This document shows positions 35,082 to 43,410 of a stretch of 64,000 nucleotides of DNA, piece after piece; positions within the stretch are counted from its first letter, which is position 1; every line of letters starts with the position of its first letter. Below the pieces are notes generated by a model. That model was given only the letters and a program-made list of their open reading frames with translations, did not search any database and had not been told where the DNA came from. Source of the stretch: Arthrobacter sp. Leaf137 (GTDB taxonomy: Bacteria; Actinomycetota; Actinomycetes; Actinomycetales; Micrococcaceae); the NCBI RefSeq assembly GCF_001423525.1, contig NZ_LMOI01000012.1, forward strand, positions 190,115-254,114. The letters are read 5' to 3'. The position numbers and the translations under genes are program-made.

Positions 35082-36422
35082 ATGGCGGACAAATACACGC
35101 AACTGGTCAACCAGGGGCTCGGCAAGAACGTCGCCAAGAGGCTTGGGCTGCCCCAGCCGGCACTCCTGCGCCGGTACCGCCCGGGCCAGCCCCTGATAGC
35201 GGGGCCGGTCGTCATCCAGGGTGATTCCGCTGCGGCCGACCAACTGGGCGCAGAGCTGTTGTCCTGGGACCTGGACGTCCGCCGGCACGCGGTTCCGGGC
35301 GAGAAGCTCGGGGCCATCATCCTGGTGCTGGACGAGGTGGAGCGGCCGGAGGATCTCGGCAGGACAGTCCTGAGCGCGGCCGCCTCCCTGAGGGACCTCG
35401 CGCCAAGCGGCAGGGTCCTCACAGTTTCCCGTCCCGCCGCTGAAGCCGGTTCGCCTGCAGCTGCAGCGGCCCGTCAGGGAATCGACGGGCTCCTGCGGTC
35501 CCTGGCCAAGGAACTGCGTGCCGGGGCAACCGGAAACGGCATCCTTCTGGCGGAGGGCGTGGACATCACGAGCCCCAGCGCCCTGGGTGCGGTGCGCTTC
35601 TTCCTCTCCGGGCGTTCAGCGTTCGTGGACGGCCAGTTCCTGAAGATTTCCGACGCCGGAGGCACGCTGCCCGAAGACCCTGACCTCCCGCTGGCAGGAA
35701 GGATCGCCGTCGTCACCGGCGCAGCCAGGGGGATCGGCGCGCAGATTGCCCGTACCCTGCACAGGGACGGCGCCACTCTGGTGGTGGTGGATCTCCCCGC
35801 AGCCGGGGACCACCTGGCGGCCGTGGCCAACGAGGTCAGGGGAACAGCCCTGCAGTTGGACATCACCCGTGCGGACGCCGGGCAGAGGATCATCGACCAT
35901 GCCGTCCAACGCCACGGCCGGCTCGATATCGTCATCCACAACGCCGGCATCACCCGCGACAAACTCCTCGCCAATATGGATCCCGCCCGCTGGGACTCGG
36001 TCATCAACATCAACATCGCTGCCCAGCTTCGGATCAACGAGGCCCTCCTGGCCTCGGAGCACTTCAGTCAGTCACCGCGTATCGTCACTGTTGCGTCCAC
36101 CAGCGGGATCGCCGGAAACAGGGGGCAGACCAACTATGCGGCCTCCAAGGGAGGAGTCATGGGCATGGTCAGGGCAACAGCGCCACTGCTGGCAGAAGCC
36201 GGCGGAACCATCAACGCAGTGGCGCCGGGGTTCATCGAAACAGAGATGACCGCACGGATCCCCCTGGCCCTCCGGGAAACAGCAAGGCGCCTGAACTCGC
36301 TCAAACAGGGCGGCCAGCCCGCGGACGTGGCTGAAACCATCGCCTTCCTTGCCAGCGACTCCGCCGGAGGCATCACCGGGGAAGTGCTCCGGGTATGCGG
36401 ACAGAACCTGGTCGGCGCGTAA
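35082..36422 (+). CDS. fabG4: 3-oxoacyl reductase, FabG4-like
   Basis: The 446-residue protein belongs to the high-molecular-weight FabG group. The N-terminal half (about 1-205) is a degenerate Rossmann-like domain without nucleotide motif; the C-terminal half (about 210-446) is a full SDR with TGAARGIGAQ, HNAGIT, VASTSGIAG and YAASK intact. It should reduce 3-oxoacyl-CoA with NAD(P)H. GGAGG lies just before the ATG. Its stop overlaps the start of the MaoC gene as TAATG, so the two are translationally coupled, as in the mycobacterial fabG4-htdX pair. Confidence 0.9.
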   Translation: MADKYTQLVNQGLGKNVAKRLGLPQPALLRRYRPGQPLIAGPVVIQGDSAAADQLGAELLSWDLDVRRHAVPGEKLGAIILVLDEVERPEDLGRTVLSAAASLRDLAPSGRVLTVSRPAAEAGSPAAAAARQGIDGLLRSLAKELRAGATGNGILLAEGVDITSPSALGAVRFFLSGRSAFVDGQFLKISDAGGTLPEDPDLPLAGRIAVVTGAARGIGAQIARTLHRDGATLVVVDLPAAGDHLAAVANEVRGTALQLDITRADAGQRIIDHAVQRHGRLDIVIHNAGITRDKLLANMDPARWDSVININIAAQLRINEALLASEHFSQSPRIVTVASTSGIAGNRGQTNYAASKGGVMGMVRATAPLLAEAGGTINAVAPGFIETEMTARIPLALRETARRLNSLKQGGQPADVAETIAFLASDSAGGITGEVLRVCGQNLVGA

Positions 36423-37429
36423 TGGCGGTGCAACCCCTCATCCTGGGGGAGATGCCGTCACTGTCCAAGCTCTACATTAACGCCGCCGCGCAGGCTGCCC
36501 GGCGGCGGCTCCTCGGGACAGGCGATTCCTCCCACCTGCCCGACGAAAGCCACGAGGTGCGGGCAGTCGCGGTGGATGTCGCAAACCTCACCGCCTACCA
36601 GCACCTGTTGGGCGAGACCGCCAGTGATGTGCTGCCCGCAGGTTTCGTCCACGCCTTGGCGTTTCCGCTGGCCATGAGCGTGATGAACCGGGACGACTTC
36701 CCGCTTCCACTGCTGGGCATGATCCACCTGGGCAACCGGGTGGAACAGCGCGTGCCGCTGCTCTTCACCGAGGCCCTCGACATCACGGCGCGGGTAGAGA
36801 ACCTGCGGGGGCACCGGTCCGGCACGCAGGTGGACGTTGTGGCGGAGGTCCGCAAATCCGGCAGTAATGCCGTTTGCTGGCTGGGAGTCTCCACTTACCT
36901 GGCAAAGGGGATCTTCCTGCCGGGAATCGACAAGCCCTCGGCCCAACACGGCAAGCCCGACTTCCGTGCGCCCGATCCGACTGCACTCTGGCAGTTGGGT
37001 GTGGATGCGGGCCGGGCTTACGCGGCCGTTTCCGGTGACTTCAACCCCATCCACCTCAGCGTGTTGTCTGCGAAGGCGTTGGGCATGCGCCGGTCGATAG
37101 CCCACGGCATGTATTTGGCTTCCAGGGCGCTCGCCGACGTCGGCCCTGCCCGCGGCGATTCCTTCATTTGGGAGGTCGGGTTCGAGGCACCGGTGTTCCT
37201 GCCGGCCCGGGTTGCCCTGGACATCACCACTGAACAGGAAGGCACAGGCGCTTGGCACCGTTCGGATTTCGTTGCGTGGAACCCGCGGTCCGGGCGGCGC
37301 CACTTCAGCGGCTCAGTTGCGGCGCTTGAAGATGCGGCTTCGGGCAATGGTGACGAAAGGGCCGGAAAGGACACACCCGGCCTCACCGAAACCGGCGTTT
37401 CCGGGCCGGTGCAGGAAGAGCGAATCTAG
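36422..37429 (+). CDS. htdX: MaoC-like 3-hydroxyacyl dehydratase, HtdX-like
   Basis: The 335-residue protein has two hot-dog domains. The second carries the MaoC signature: AYAAVSGDFNPIHLSVLSAKALG (about residues 200-222) with Asp and His of the catalytic pair, then MRRSIAHGMYLASRAL. The first half is the non-catalytic hot-dog. It should dehydrate 3-hydroxyacyl-CoA, the step after FabG4. Start ATG 36422 shares a base with the fabG4 stop (TAATG). It ends the thiolase-reductase-dehydratase unit. Confidence 0.9.
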   Translation: MAVQPLILGEMPSLSKLYINAAAQAARRRLLGTGDSSHLPDESHEVRAVAVDVANLTAYQHLLGETASDVLPAGFVHALAFPLAMSVMNRDDFPLPLLGMIHLGNRVEQRVPLLFTEALDITARVENLRGHRSGTQVDVVAEVRKSGSNAVCWLGVSTYLAKGIFLPGIDKPSAQHGKPDFRAPDPTALWQLGVDAGRAYAAVSGDFNPIHLSVLSAKALGMRRSIAHGMYLASRALADVGPARGDSFIWEVGFEAPVFLPARVALDITTEQEGTGAWHRSDFVAWNPRSGRRHFSGSVAALEDAASGNGDERAGKDTPGLTETGVSGPVQEERI

Positions 37430-37438
37430 GAACGCCCG

Positions 37439-38557
37439 CTAGTCTGCCGGACGGACGGCACGAAGAATGCGGTGCAGGCTGAGCAGGATTGATTCCGAAG
37501 CGGGCACCGTTCCCTGCTCGGATTCCCGGGTGGAGGTGGCAGCCATGCACGCGTCCACCGCTGCCTTCGCGGCATCGAAGCGGTCCTGGTGCCCCTGCCT
37601 GTCATCATTCCCGTAAGACGTCAGCAGATCTCCGGCGGCCGTCATCGCCTCGGACAGAGGATTGCTGTCCTGCACCGGCACCTCGTAGGGGACTTCGCTC
37701 TCCCAAATGACATCGGAGAGGACATCGGTCATGTCCTGGATGTGGAACGTCACCCGCTCCAGCTCGCGCAGGTGGCGGTAGTCCTCGTCCACGTCGCGGG
37801 GATGGAATCGCCGCCTTGGATTGCCCCGGCGGCTGGCGTCGGCTTCCCTGACGAGGTGGCGTACGGAACGTGTGGCAGCTGCCAGTTCATCGGACCGGCG
37901 GGACCATTCGGCATGGGCGGGCGGCCACTCTTCCCGGAGCGCCTTCCCCATGTCGGTGAGCTGGGTGCCGAGGGCGCGTCGCAGTTCATCGAGGCTGGCT
38001 GCTGCTGCGTTGAAGTGCAGGGGTGGAAAAATCACGAAATTGACGCCAATGCCCACGGCCACCCCCACGCCCATCTGCACCAGGTACCCGAACGAAAAAT
38101 CATCGGGATGGCTGTTGCCCACCAGCAACACGAGGAGGGCCGCCGTCGGAATCCAATCGCTGCCGGACCCGATGCCGGGCAGGCCGCCCAGGAGGACGCC
38201 GATGCCCATGAAGATCGCCACGGTAAGCGGCGAGGGATCGGTGTACGCCACCAGGACGAATGCCAGGCCGATGCCGACGGCCAGTCCGGCCAATGCCTGC
38301 GCACCCTGGCGGACCGAGCCGGCGATGTTGTGGTACATCACCACCAAGGCTCCCAGGGGAGCGTAGTAGGGGTAGTCTGCAGCTGCCCCGGGCATCAGGG
38401 GCGCGATCAGGAAGGCAAGCCCGGCCGCGATGGCCGCTTTGGCGGCCAACTGGAGCCGCTGGGCGGCGAAGGCGGCCGAGAGACCGGACACCGCCCGTTT
38501 CAGGATCTCGGTTCCCCGGCCCCATATGACTTGCGTTCTGGCTTGCGGCGTGCTCAT
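37439..38557 (-). CDS. FUSC family transporter-like membrane protein
   Basis: The 372-residue protein has six to seven membrane helices in the N-terminal half (LAAKAAIAAGLAFLIAPLM, PLGALVVMYHNIAGSV, ALAGLAVGIGLAFVLVAY, LTVAIFMGIGVLLGG, TAALLVLLVG, GVGVAVGIGVNFVIFPPL) and a long cytoplasmic helical domain after. This is the half-size form of FUSC/aromatic acid exporter proteins. The substrate is unknown. ATG 38557 is chosen since a TAAGGT lies seven bases before it. Convergent with the fatty-acid module. Confidence 0.88.
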   Translation of the reverse strand: MSTPQARTQVIWGRGTEILKRAVSGLSAAFAAQRLQLAAKAAIAAGLAFLIAPLMPGAAADYPYYAPLGALVVMYHNIAGSVRQGAQALAGLAVGIGLAFVLVAYTDPSPLTVAIFMGIGVLLGGLPGIGSGSDWIPTAALLVLLVGNSHPDDFSFGYLVQMGVGVAVGIGVNFVIFPPLHFNAAAASLDELRRALGTQLTDMGKALREEWPPAHAEWSRRSDELAAATRSVRHLVREADASRRGNPRRRFHPRDVDEDYRHLRELERVTFHIQDMTDVLSDVIWESEVPYEVPVQDSNPLSEAMTAAGDLLTSYGNDDRQGHQDRFDAAKAAVDACMAATSTRESEQGTVPASESILLSLHRILRAVRPAD

Positions 38558-38629
38558 CCGCCCAACCTTAGGGTGGTTTTCCCTCAACCCCAAAAGGCGC
38601 AGGTCAGAGCGCCCGATGGTTTGGGAGCA

Positions 38630-39739
38630 CTATGCCAGCGCGGCCGCCGAGCGCCGTACTGCGGCCGCCAGCCGGTGGGCCCGGCCGGGCGTCCGCCCGT
38701 CCTCGGCCCGCCGCGGAATGTAACCGAACCCGAGGGCGTATGAGGGGTCGGCAAAGCCAAGGGCGGCGTTGGCGCCCTCATGGCCGAAGGCCCGGTGGCT
38801 GCCAAAGTTGCGGGATGGATGAGGCTTCATGAAGACCACAGCGAAAGCGTTGTCCAGGCCTGAAGAACGGTCCAGCCCCCAGACCTGTTCGGCGGACATC
38901 CGGCGGACCGTGTCCTTGCCAAGGAACGGTTCTGAGCCGTCCGCGCCGGTGGTGGCCGCAGCGTACAGGCGGGCAAGGCCGTCCGCTGAGCCCACGCCTC
39001 CGGCGGCTGACATTCCGGCTGCGCGGACGGCCTTGATGTTCGGTAGTTCCATGATGGTGCTGACCGGCGAGTTCGAGTTGAGCCCGTCCAGGCTCAACGG
39101 ATCAAGCCACGGCTGGTCCGCTTCAGTCGTATACAGGACGTCCCTGTAACGGTGTTCCTCCTCCTCGGGCAGCCCCAGGAAGAATTCCACACCAAACGGG
39201 ATCCGGATCCGCCGATCGTAGAGGTCCTGCAATGACTCTCCCGACGTACGCCGGCAAAGCTCCTCCATCAGGATGCCTATGGTGAGCGCGTGGTAGCCGA
39301 ATTGCCGTCCGGGTTGCCACAAAGGCCGGGCTGAGGCCAGCCTGGCCGCAGCCCCGGGTGTTGTGAACTCGCCCAGCCCAAAGCCGCCCGCGATGCCCGG
39401 CAGCCCGGCCTGGTGCGACAGGGCCTCACGTACCAGCAACCGGTCCTTGCCGTGCACCCCAAACTCCGGCCAATAGAAGGCCACCGGCCGGTCGAGGTCC
39501 AGGACACTCTCCTGCACGAGCAGCGCAATGACCATGGCGGCGACACCCTTGGAGCATGAGTAGGCCCCCGTAACTGTGTCCTCAGCCATGTCCGGGCCGC
39601 CGGTAAGTCCCACAACGCGGACGCCGCCGTGGTACGCAGCGAGCTGGGCGCTGTAACCAGGATCCTCGGCCAGGAAAGACTCAAACAGGTCGAGGACGTT
39701 TTCGAAGCCGGCCGCTACCGCGCCGCGGGAAATCTGCAT
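38630..39739 (-). CDS. Serine hydrolase, class C beta-lactamase/esterase fold
   Basis: The 369-residue protein belongs to the penicillin-binding-protein-like hydrolase family (EstB group). SxxK is SCSKG (about residue 65-68), a YxN-type Tyr is found in the FGYHAL stretch (about 150), and the third motif (HxG) is GHEGA near the end. It has no signal peptide, which points to esterase activity in the cytoplasm rather than peptidoglycan work. The ATG at 39739 is used; a GTG at 39745 is also possible. Genes for a FUSC protein and a GST-like enzyme flank it on the same strand. Confidence 0.85.
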   Translation of the reverse strand: MQISRGAVAAGFENVLDLFESFLAEDPGYSAQLAAYHGGVRVVGLTGGPDMAEDTVTGAYSCSKGVAAMVIALLVQESVLDLDRPVAFYWPEFGVHGKDRLLVREALSHQAGLPGIAGGFGLGEFTTPGAAARLASARPLWQPGRQFGYHALTIGILMEELCRRTSGESLQDLYDRRIRIPFGVEFFLGLPEEEEHRYRDVLYTTEADQPWLDPLSLDGLNSNSPVSTIMELPNIKAVRAAGMSAAGGVGSADGLARLYAAATTGADGSEPFLGKDTVRRMSAEQVWGLDRSSGLDNAFAVVFMKPHPSRNFGSHRAFGHEGANAALGFADPSYALGFGYIPRRAEDGRTPGRAHRLAAAVRRSAAALA

Positions 39740-39769
39740 CCCCACATTCTAGAGGAAACCGCTTTCCGC

Positions 39770-40855
39770 CTAGTTTGCCGCTCCGTGCCCCGGGGTTATT
39801 TCCTCGCCCTTCCTGACTGGCCCTGGTGGCGTTCCGTCGCCGAAAGGCCGCCCGCCGAGGGTTTCCCGGCCGTGCGCTTCGAGCCACCCGGACAGATCCG
39901 GCCCGGCCGGAACGATGCCGGTGGGATTGATGTCCTCGTGAACGATGTAATAGTGCTGCTTGATCTGCACGAAGTCTGTGGTGTCGCCGAAACCGGGAGT
40001 TTGGAAGAGGTCGCGGGCATAGGCCCACAGGGCCGGCATTTCGCTAAGCTTTTGCCGGTTGCATTTGAAGTGGCCGTGGTAGACCGCGTCAAAGCGTGCC
40101 AGCGTCGTGAACAGGCGGACATCCGCCTCCGTGATGGTGTCACCAACCAGGTAACGCCGGGCGGTGAGGCGGTCCTCCAGCCAGTCCAGGGCTGTCCAGA
40201 GCCGGTCGTAGGCGGCCAGGTACGCGTCCTGGGATCCTGCAAACCCGCACCGGTACACGCCGTTGTTCACTTCGGTGAACACCCGCTTGTTCACCTCATC
40301 GATTTCGTCCCGCAACCGTTCCGGATAAAGGTCAGGGGCGCCCGGCCGGTGGAATTCAGTCCACTCCGTAGAGAAATCCAACGTGATTTGGGGGAAGTTG
40401 TTTGTCACGACAGCGCCGGTGGGCACGTCCACCAGGGCAGGAACGGTGATGCCCCGCGGGTAGTCAGGAAAACGCTTGAAGTAGGCTTCCTGCAACCGCT
40501 CGATGCCCAGGACCGGATCCTTTCCGCCGGGATCAAGGTCGAATGTCCAGGACCGGGCATCATGCGTTGGTCCGGGCTGCCCAAGGGAGATTGCTTCCTC
40601 GAGGCCCAGCAGCCTGCGCACGATGACTGTCCGGTTGGCCCAGGGGCACGCCCGCGCTGCAACCAGCCGGTAGCGTCCCGCTTCGGCGGGCCAGCCTGGC
40701 TCGCCGTGGTCCCCGGGCCTGCCATCCCGGGTCACCCGGTCCTCAATGTAGTTGGTGTCCCGCTTAAATTCGTGGCCGCCGGTAACGTAGGCGCCCCGGG
40801 TGCTGTGCTCCCCGGTTCCGCCGGCCGTCGGGGTGCTCTCAGTGTCGTGGCTCAT
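39770..40855 (-). CDS. Glutathionyl-hydroquinone-reductase-like GST (Xi class)
   Basis: The 361-residue protein matches the ECM4/YqjG group. The catalytic Cys is Cys70 in RACPWANR; family landmarks include SWTFDLDPGGKDPVLG, the YFKRFPDYPRG stretch, VPALVDVPTGAVVTNNF and a C-terminal helical domain with ITEADVRLFTTLARFDAVYHGHFKCN. In Proteobacteria these enzymes remove glutathione from glutathionyl-hydroquinones. Actinobacteria make mycothiol (mshC lies at 54270-55547), so the thiol used here is in question. A TAGGCT ends six bases before the ATG, overlapping the M50 gene's stop codon. Confidence 0.87.
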   Translation of the reverse strand: MSHDTESTPTAGGTGEHSTRGAYVTGGHEFKRDTNYIEDRVTRDGRPGDHGEPGWPAEAGRYRLVAARACPWANRTVIVRRLLGLEEAISLGQPGPTHDARSWTFDLDPGGKDPVLGIERLQEAYFKRFPDYPRGITVPALVDVPTGAVVTNNFPQITLDFSTEWTEFHRPGAPDLYPERLRDEIDEVNKRVFTEVNNGVYRCGFAGSQDAYLAAYDRLWTALDWLEDRLTARRYLVGDTITEADVRLFTTLARFDAVYHGHFKCNRQKLSEMPALWAYARDLFQTPGFGDTTDFVQIKQHYYIVHEDINPTGIVPAGPDLSGWLEAHGRETLGGRPFGDGTPPGPVRKGEEITPGHGAAN

Positions 40856-40861
40856 CTGCCC

Positions 40862-40867
40862 AGCCTA
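40862..40867 (-). promoter_or_regulatory. -10-like box before the GST-like gene
   Basis: TAGGCT lies at -12 to -7 of the ATG on the minus strand and includes the M50 stop codon TAG. It is either a leaderless promoter or chance sequence in a two-gene unit. Confidence 0.4.
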
Positions 40868-41605
40868 TGCGCCAGCAGACAGGACTGCGGTGACAGGCTG
40901 CAACGCGACGATCCACGAGCCGGCCACAATAGCCGAAAAAAGGACAATCCATACGCCCGAGGGAACATGGGTGGCCGTGTACAGCAGGTAGGCGTCCGAG
41001 GTCGCAAGCTGGCTCCGCCTGCGGAGGTGTACATGGGCCAGTTTGATGAGGTCCCTCACCGCCCCAACCAGCAAGGCCAGCCCCAGGATCACGGCGACGT
41101 GGCCAGTGAATTCCCTGGGCACAACGAGGATCATGGCCAGTGCAGCGCAAATCGCTGCCACCGTGATGAGGAATCCGGCAAGGTTGCGCAGGAACAGCAG
41201 GGTGGCCACCAGGGCAAGGCCTCCCGCGGCGATGGCGGCCGGACCCCAGCCCCTGAATCCGCACACCACCAACACGGCGCCGGCCACCGCCGGAACAGGA
41301 TACCCCCAGAAGCATGACCACACAGTGGCGAGCCTGCTGCGGCTGTAAGTGGTGGTAGTGCCGGAATGATCGAGCCGCAAGTGGATGCCGGAGAGCCGCT
41401 GTCCGCTGGTGACGGCAGCAAAAGCATGGCCGAGCTCATGCGTGGCCGTGGTCAGGAGACCAAAGTACTTCCAGGAGCGCCGCGGTACGGACAGCGCAGT
41501 CGCGGCCATTAGCGCCAGCACAAGTTCGGTCAAGGTGATGAGGGGCGGTGCCGTGGGGGTGAAGGATGCCAACAGGACCTGCCACAGGTCGGCGGGGCCG
41601 TTCAT
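40865..41605 (-). CDS. M50-type membrane metalloprotease
   Basis: The 246-residue protein has six or more membrane segments. HELGH (residues 56-60) lies in the third segment (TTATHELGHAFAAV) and is the zinc-binding and catalytic motif; the third ligand may be an Asp in the ATSDAYLL stretch (about 211). This is the compact M50B-like form without PDZ domains. Possible targets are membrane-bound regulators. The gene lies ten bases before a GST-like gene on the same strand. Confidence 0.85.
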   Translation of the reverse strand: MNGPADLWQVLLASFTPTAPPLITLTELVLALMAATALSVPRRSWKYFGLLTTATHELGHAFAAVTSGQRLSGIHLRLDHSGTTTTYSRSRLATVWSCFWGYPVPAVAGAVLVVCGFRGWGPAAIAAGGLALVATLLFLRNLAGFLITVAAICAALAMILVVPREFTGHVAVILGLALLVGAVRDLIKLAHVHLRRRSQLATSDAYLLYTATHVPSGVWIVLFSAIVAGSWIVALQPVTAVLSAGA

Positions 41606-41686
41606 CCGGGCGTGCCATGTCTCATGATCAGGGTGCCGTCCATGGCTCCAACGCTACCGGGCCACGCTGGACGTCCCCTTAAAGCC

Positions 41687-41714
41687 GGAAGGCACGCCGG
41701 GTGGCGTGCCTTCC
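41687..41714 (-). terminator. Terminator-like hairpin after DUF4193
   Basis: A 12-base inverted repeat (GGAAGGCACGCC and complement, 13 with the outer C-G) has a GGGT loop, 42 bases after the DUF4193 stop on the minus strand. Confidence 0.7.
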
Positions 41715-41755
41715 GTTGCGGCCGGATCGGGGAGGATCCGAAGGGTTCCTGGTGC

Positions 41756-42058
41756 CTAGCCTTCGCACTCGGTGCAGTAGCTGTGACCATCCTTCTGGCG
41801 GGCTATCTGGGACCGGTGCCGGACCAGGAAGCAGGAGTAGCAGGTGAATTCGTCGTCAGCCTGCGGAATGACCTGCACCACGAGCTCTTCGGCAACGAAT
41901 TCGCCACCCGGTACGCCCGCGCTGTCGAGCCCATCAGCCTCATCCAGCTCAAGGACGACACTTCGCGCATCGGGAGCATTCGCTGACTGGAGCTGCTCGA
42001 GCGAGTTGTCCTGCGACTCCTTGACGTCGGAGCGCAGTTCATCATAATCGGTTGCCAA
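41756..42058 (-). CDS. DUF4193 family protein with zinc ribbon
   Basis: The 100-residue protein is DUF4193, a short actinobacterial family: LATDYDELRSDVKESQDNS at the start, a conserved acidic middle and an end with CYSC and CTEC (C-x2-C pairs), a zinc ribbon. I start it at a TTG (42058), read LATDYD, as the family begins at that point; AGAAG lies upstream and the frame further up is not protein-like. Transcription-related function is suspected from the zinc ribbon only. It is divergent from the GT9 genes. Confidence 0.85.
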   Translation of the reverse strand: MATDYDELRSDVKESQDNSLEQLQSANAPDARSVVLELDEADGLDSAGVPGGEFVAEELVVQVIPQADDEFTCYSCFLVRHRSQIARQKDGHSYCTECEG

Positions 42059-42264
42059 TTTAGGTGCTTCTCTTTTCTTTGGTTGGCCTGTCGCGTATGA
42101 AACGTACAGCATCAAGGGGGTATTCCCCAAGAGAGGGAGTATATTTACCGCCGCCTGGGTACAGGTTCCATGAGGCGGCCGGGCCATGACCACTGGATGG
42201 TTTCCGCGCCGGAAACGGTGGGCGCAACGGCAGTTGTGCGTCCAAAGGATCCGAAAGGACGTAC

Positions 42265-43410
42265 GTGGAACTACTCACTGCAGGATTTGGCGGTGCCGCC
42301 CAGGTAGCAACGGGCGTTGGCCCCGTCCTGGAGAAATTCGACGGCATCTCGCGGATTGCCGTCCTGCGCGGCGGAGGGCTGGGTGACCTGATCTTCGCTA
42401 TTCCCGCGATGGCGGCGCTTAAAGCGGCCTATCCGGAGGCGGCCCTGACGCTTCTCGGCACGCCCGTTCAGCAGGCGCTTTTGGCTGCTGTCGAATCCCC
42501 GGTGGATGATTTCTGTCTGTTGCCGTTTGCGGAAGGCGTTCGGCCCGGTGTTGAAGATCACTCTGAGCTGGAAGGCTTTTTCGACCGGCAGCGTGCACGG
42601 CCGTTTGATCTCGCCGTGCAGCTTCATGGTGGTGGCCGGTACTCCAACCCGTTCCTGCTCCGCCTTGGCGCACGGCACACGGTGGGCACCCAGACTGCAG
42701 ATGCCGCAGGCCTGGAGCGTACCGTTCCCTATGTCTACTACCAGCATGAGCCCCTGCGTGCCCTGGAGGTGGCGGGGTTCGCCGGCGCCACGCCTGTGGA
42801 CCTTGAAGCGAGGCTTGTCCCCGCGGCGGGGGTGCGGGCGATACGCCACGCAGCCAACGACGACGGTGCGCGGCCCCTCGTGGTGATCCACCCGGGGGCA
42901 ACCGACCCCCGCCGTCGTTGGCCCGTTGAGCGCTTTGCACAGCTTGCCGGCACGTGCGCCGCGGACGGCTGCCGCGTCGTGGTCATCGGCGATGGCAGCG
43001 AACACGAGCTGGGAAAACAGATCGCAGGCACTGCCGCCTCAAAGTCCGTGGAGTCCCTGGCGGGCAAGCTCACTATGGCCGAACTGGTAGGCCTGCTGGC
43101 CGACGCCTCCGTGGTGGTGGGAAACGACAGCGGCCCCCGCCATCTTGCCCAGGCGCTTGGTGTCCCAACTGTGGGCATTTTCTGGGTGGGGAATGTCATC
43201 AACGCCGGGGCCCTGGGAAGGGCAATGCACCGTGTGCACATGTCCTGGCTCACGGAGTGCCCCACCTGCGGGATCGACATAACGCAGGTGGGCTGGACGG
43301 CGCCGCGTTGTGCGCACGACGATTCAATCGTCGCCGGCATAGAGGTCAGGGAGGTCTACGAGGATGTTCGGAACCTGGTGGCCACAGCCGTGAGAAGGTC
43401 ACCGGCGTGA
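42265..43410 (+). CDS. GT9 family (heptosyltransferase-like) glycosyltransferase 1
   Basis: The 381-residue protein is a GT-B glycosyltransferase. The N-terminal AVLRGGGLGDLIFAIPAMAALK is the GT9 signature, and the C-terminal half has VVIHPGATDPRRRWPVERFA, VIGDGSEHELG and VVVGNDSGPRHLAQALGVPTVG (nucleotide-sugar site). GTG start follows AAAGGAC. In Gram-negative bacteria these add heptose to LPS; here the acceptor is probably a cell-envelope glycan. Its stop overlaps the next start (GTGA), so the two GT9 genes form an operon. Confidence 0.9.
   Translation: MELLTAGFGGAAQVATGVGPVLEKFDGISRIAVLRGGGLGDLIFAIPAMAALKAAYPEAALTLLGTPVQQALLAAVESPVDDFCLLPFAEGVRPGVEDHSELEGFFDRQRARPFDLAVQLHGGGRYSNPFLLRLGARHTVGTQTADAAGLERTVPYVYYQHEPLRALEVAGFAGATPVDLEARLVPAAGVRAIRHAANDDGARPLVVIHPGATDPRRRWPVERFAQLAGTCAADGCRVVVIGDGSEHELGKQIAGTAASKSVESLAGKLTMAELVGLLADASVVVGNDSGPRHLAQALGVPTVGIFWVGNVINAGALGRAMHRVHMSWLTECPTCGIDITQVGWTAPRCAHDDSIVAGIEVREVYEDVRNLVATAVRRSPA

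Noticed and set aside
41733-41750. GGAGGATCCG as a sixth copy of the GGATCC repeat
   Set aside because: The bases after GGATCC (GAAGGGTT) do not match the shared right half, and the site has no pairing arms.
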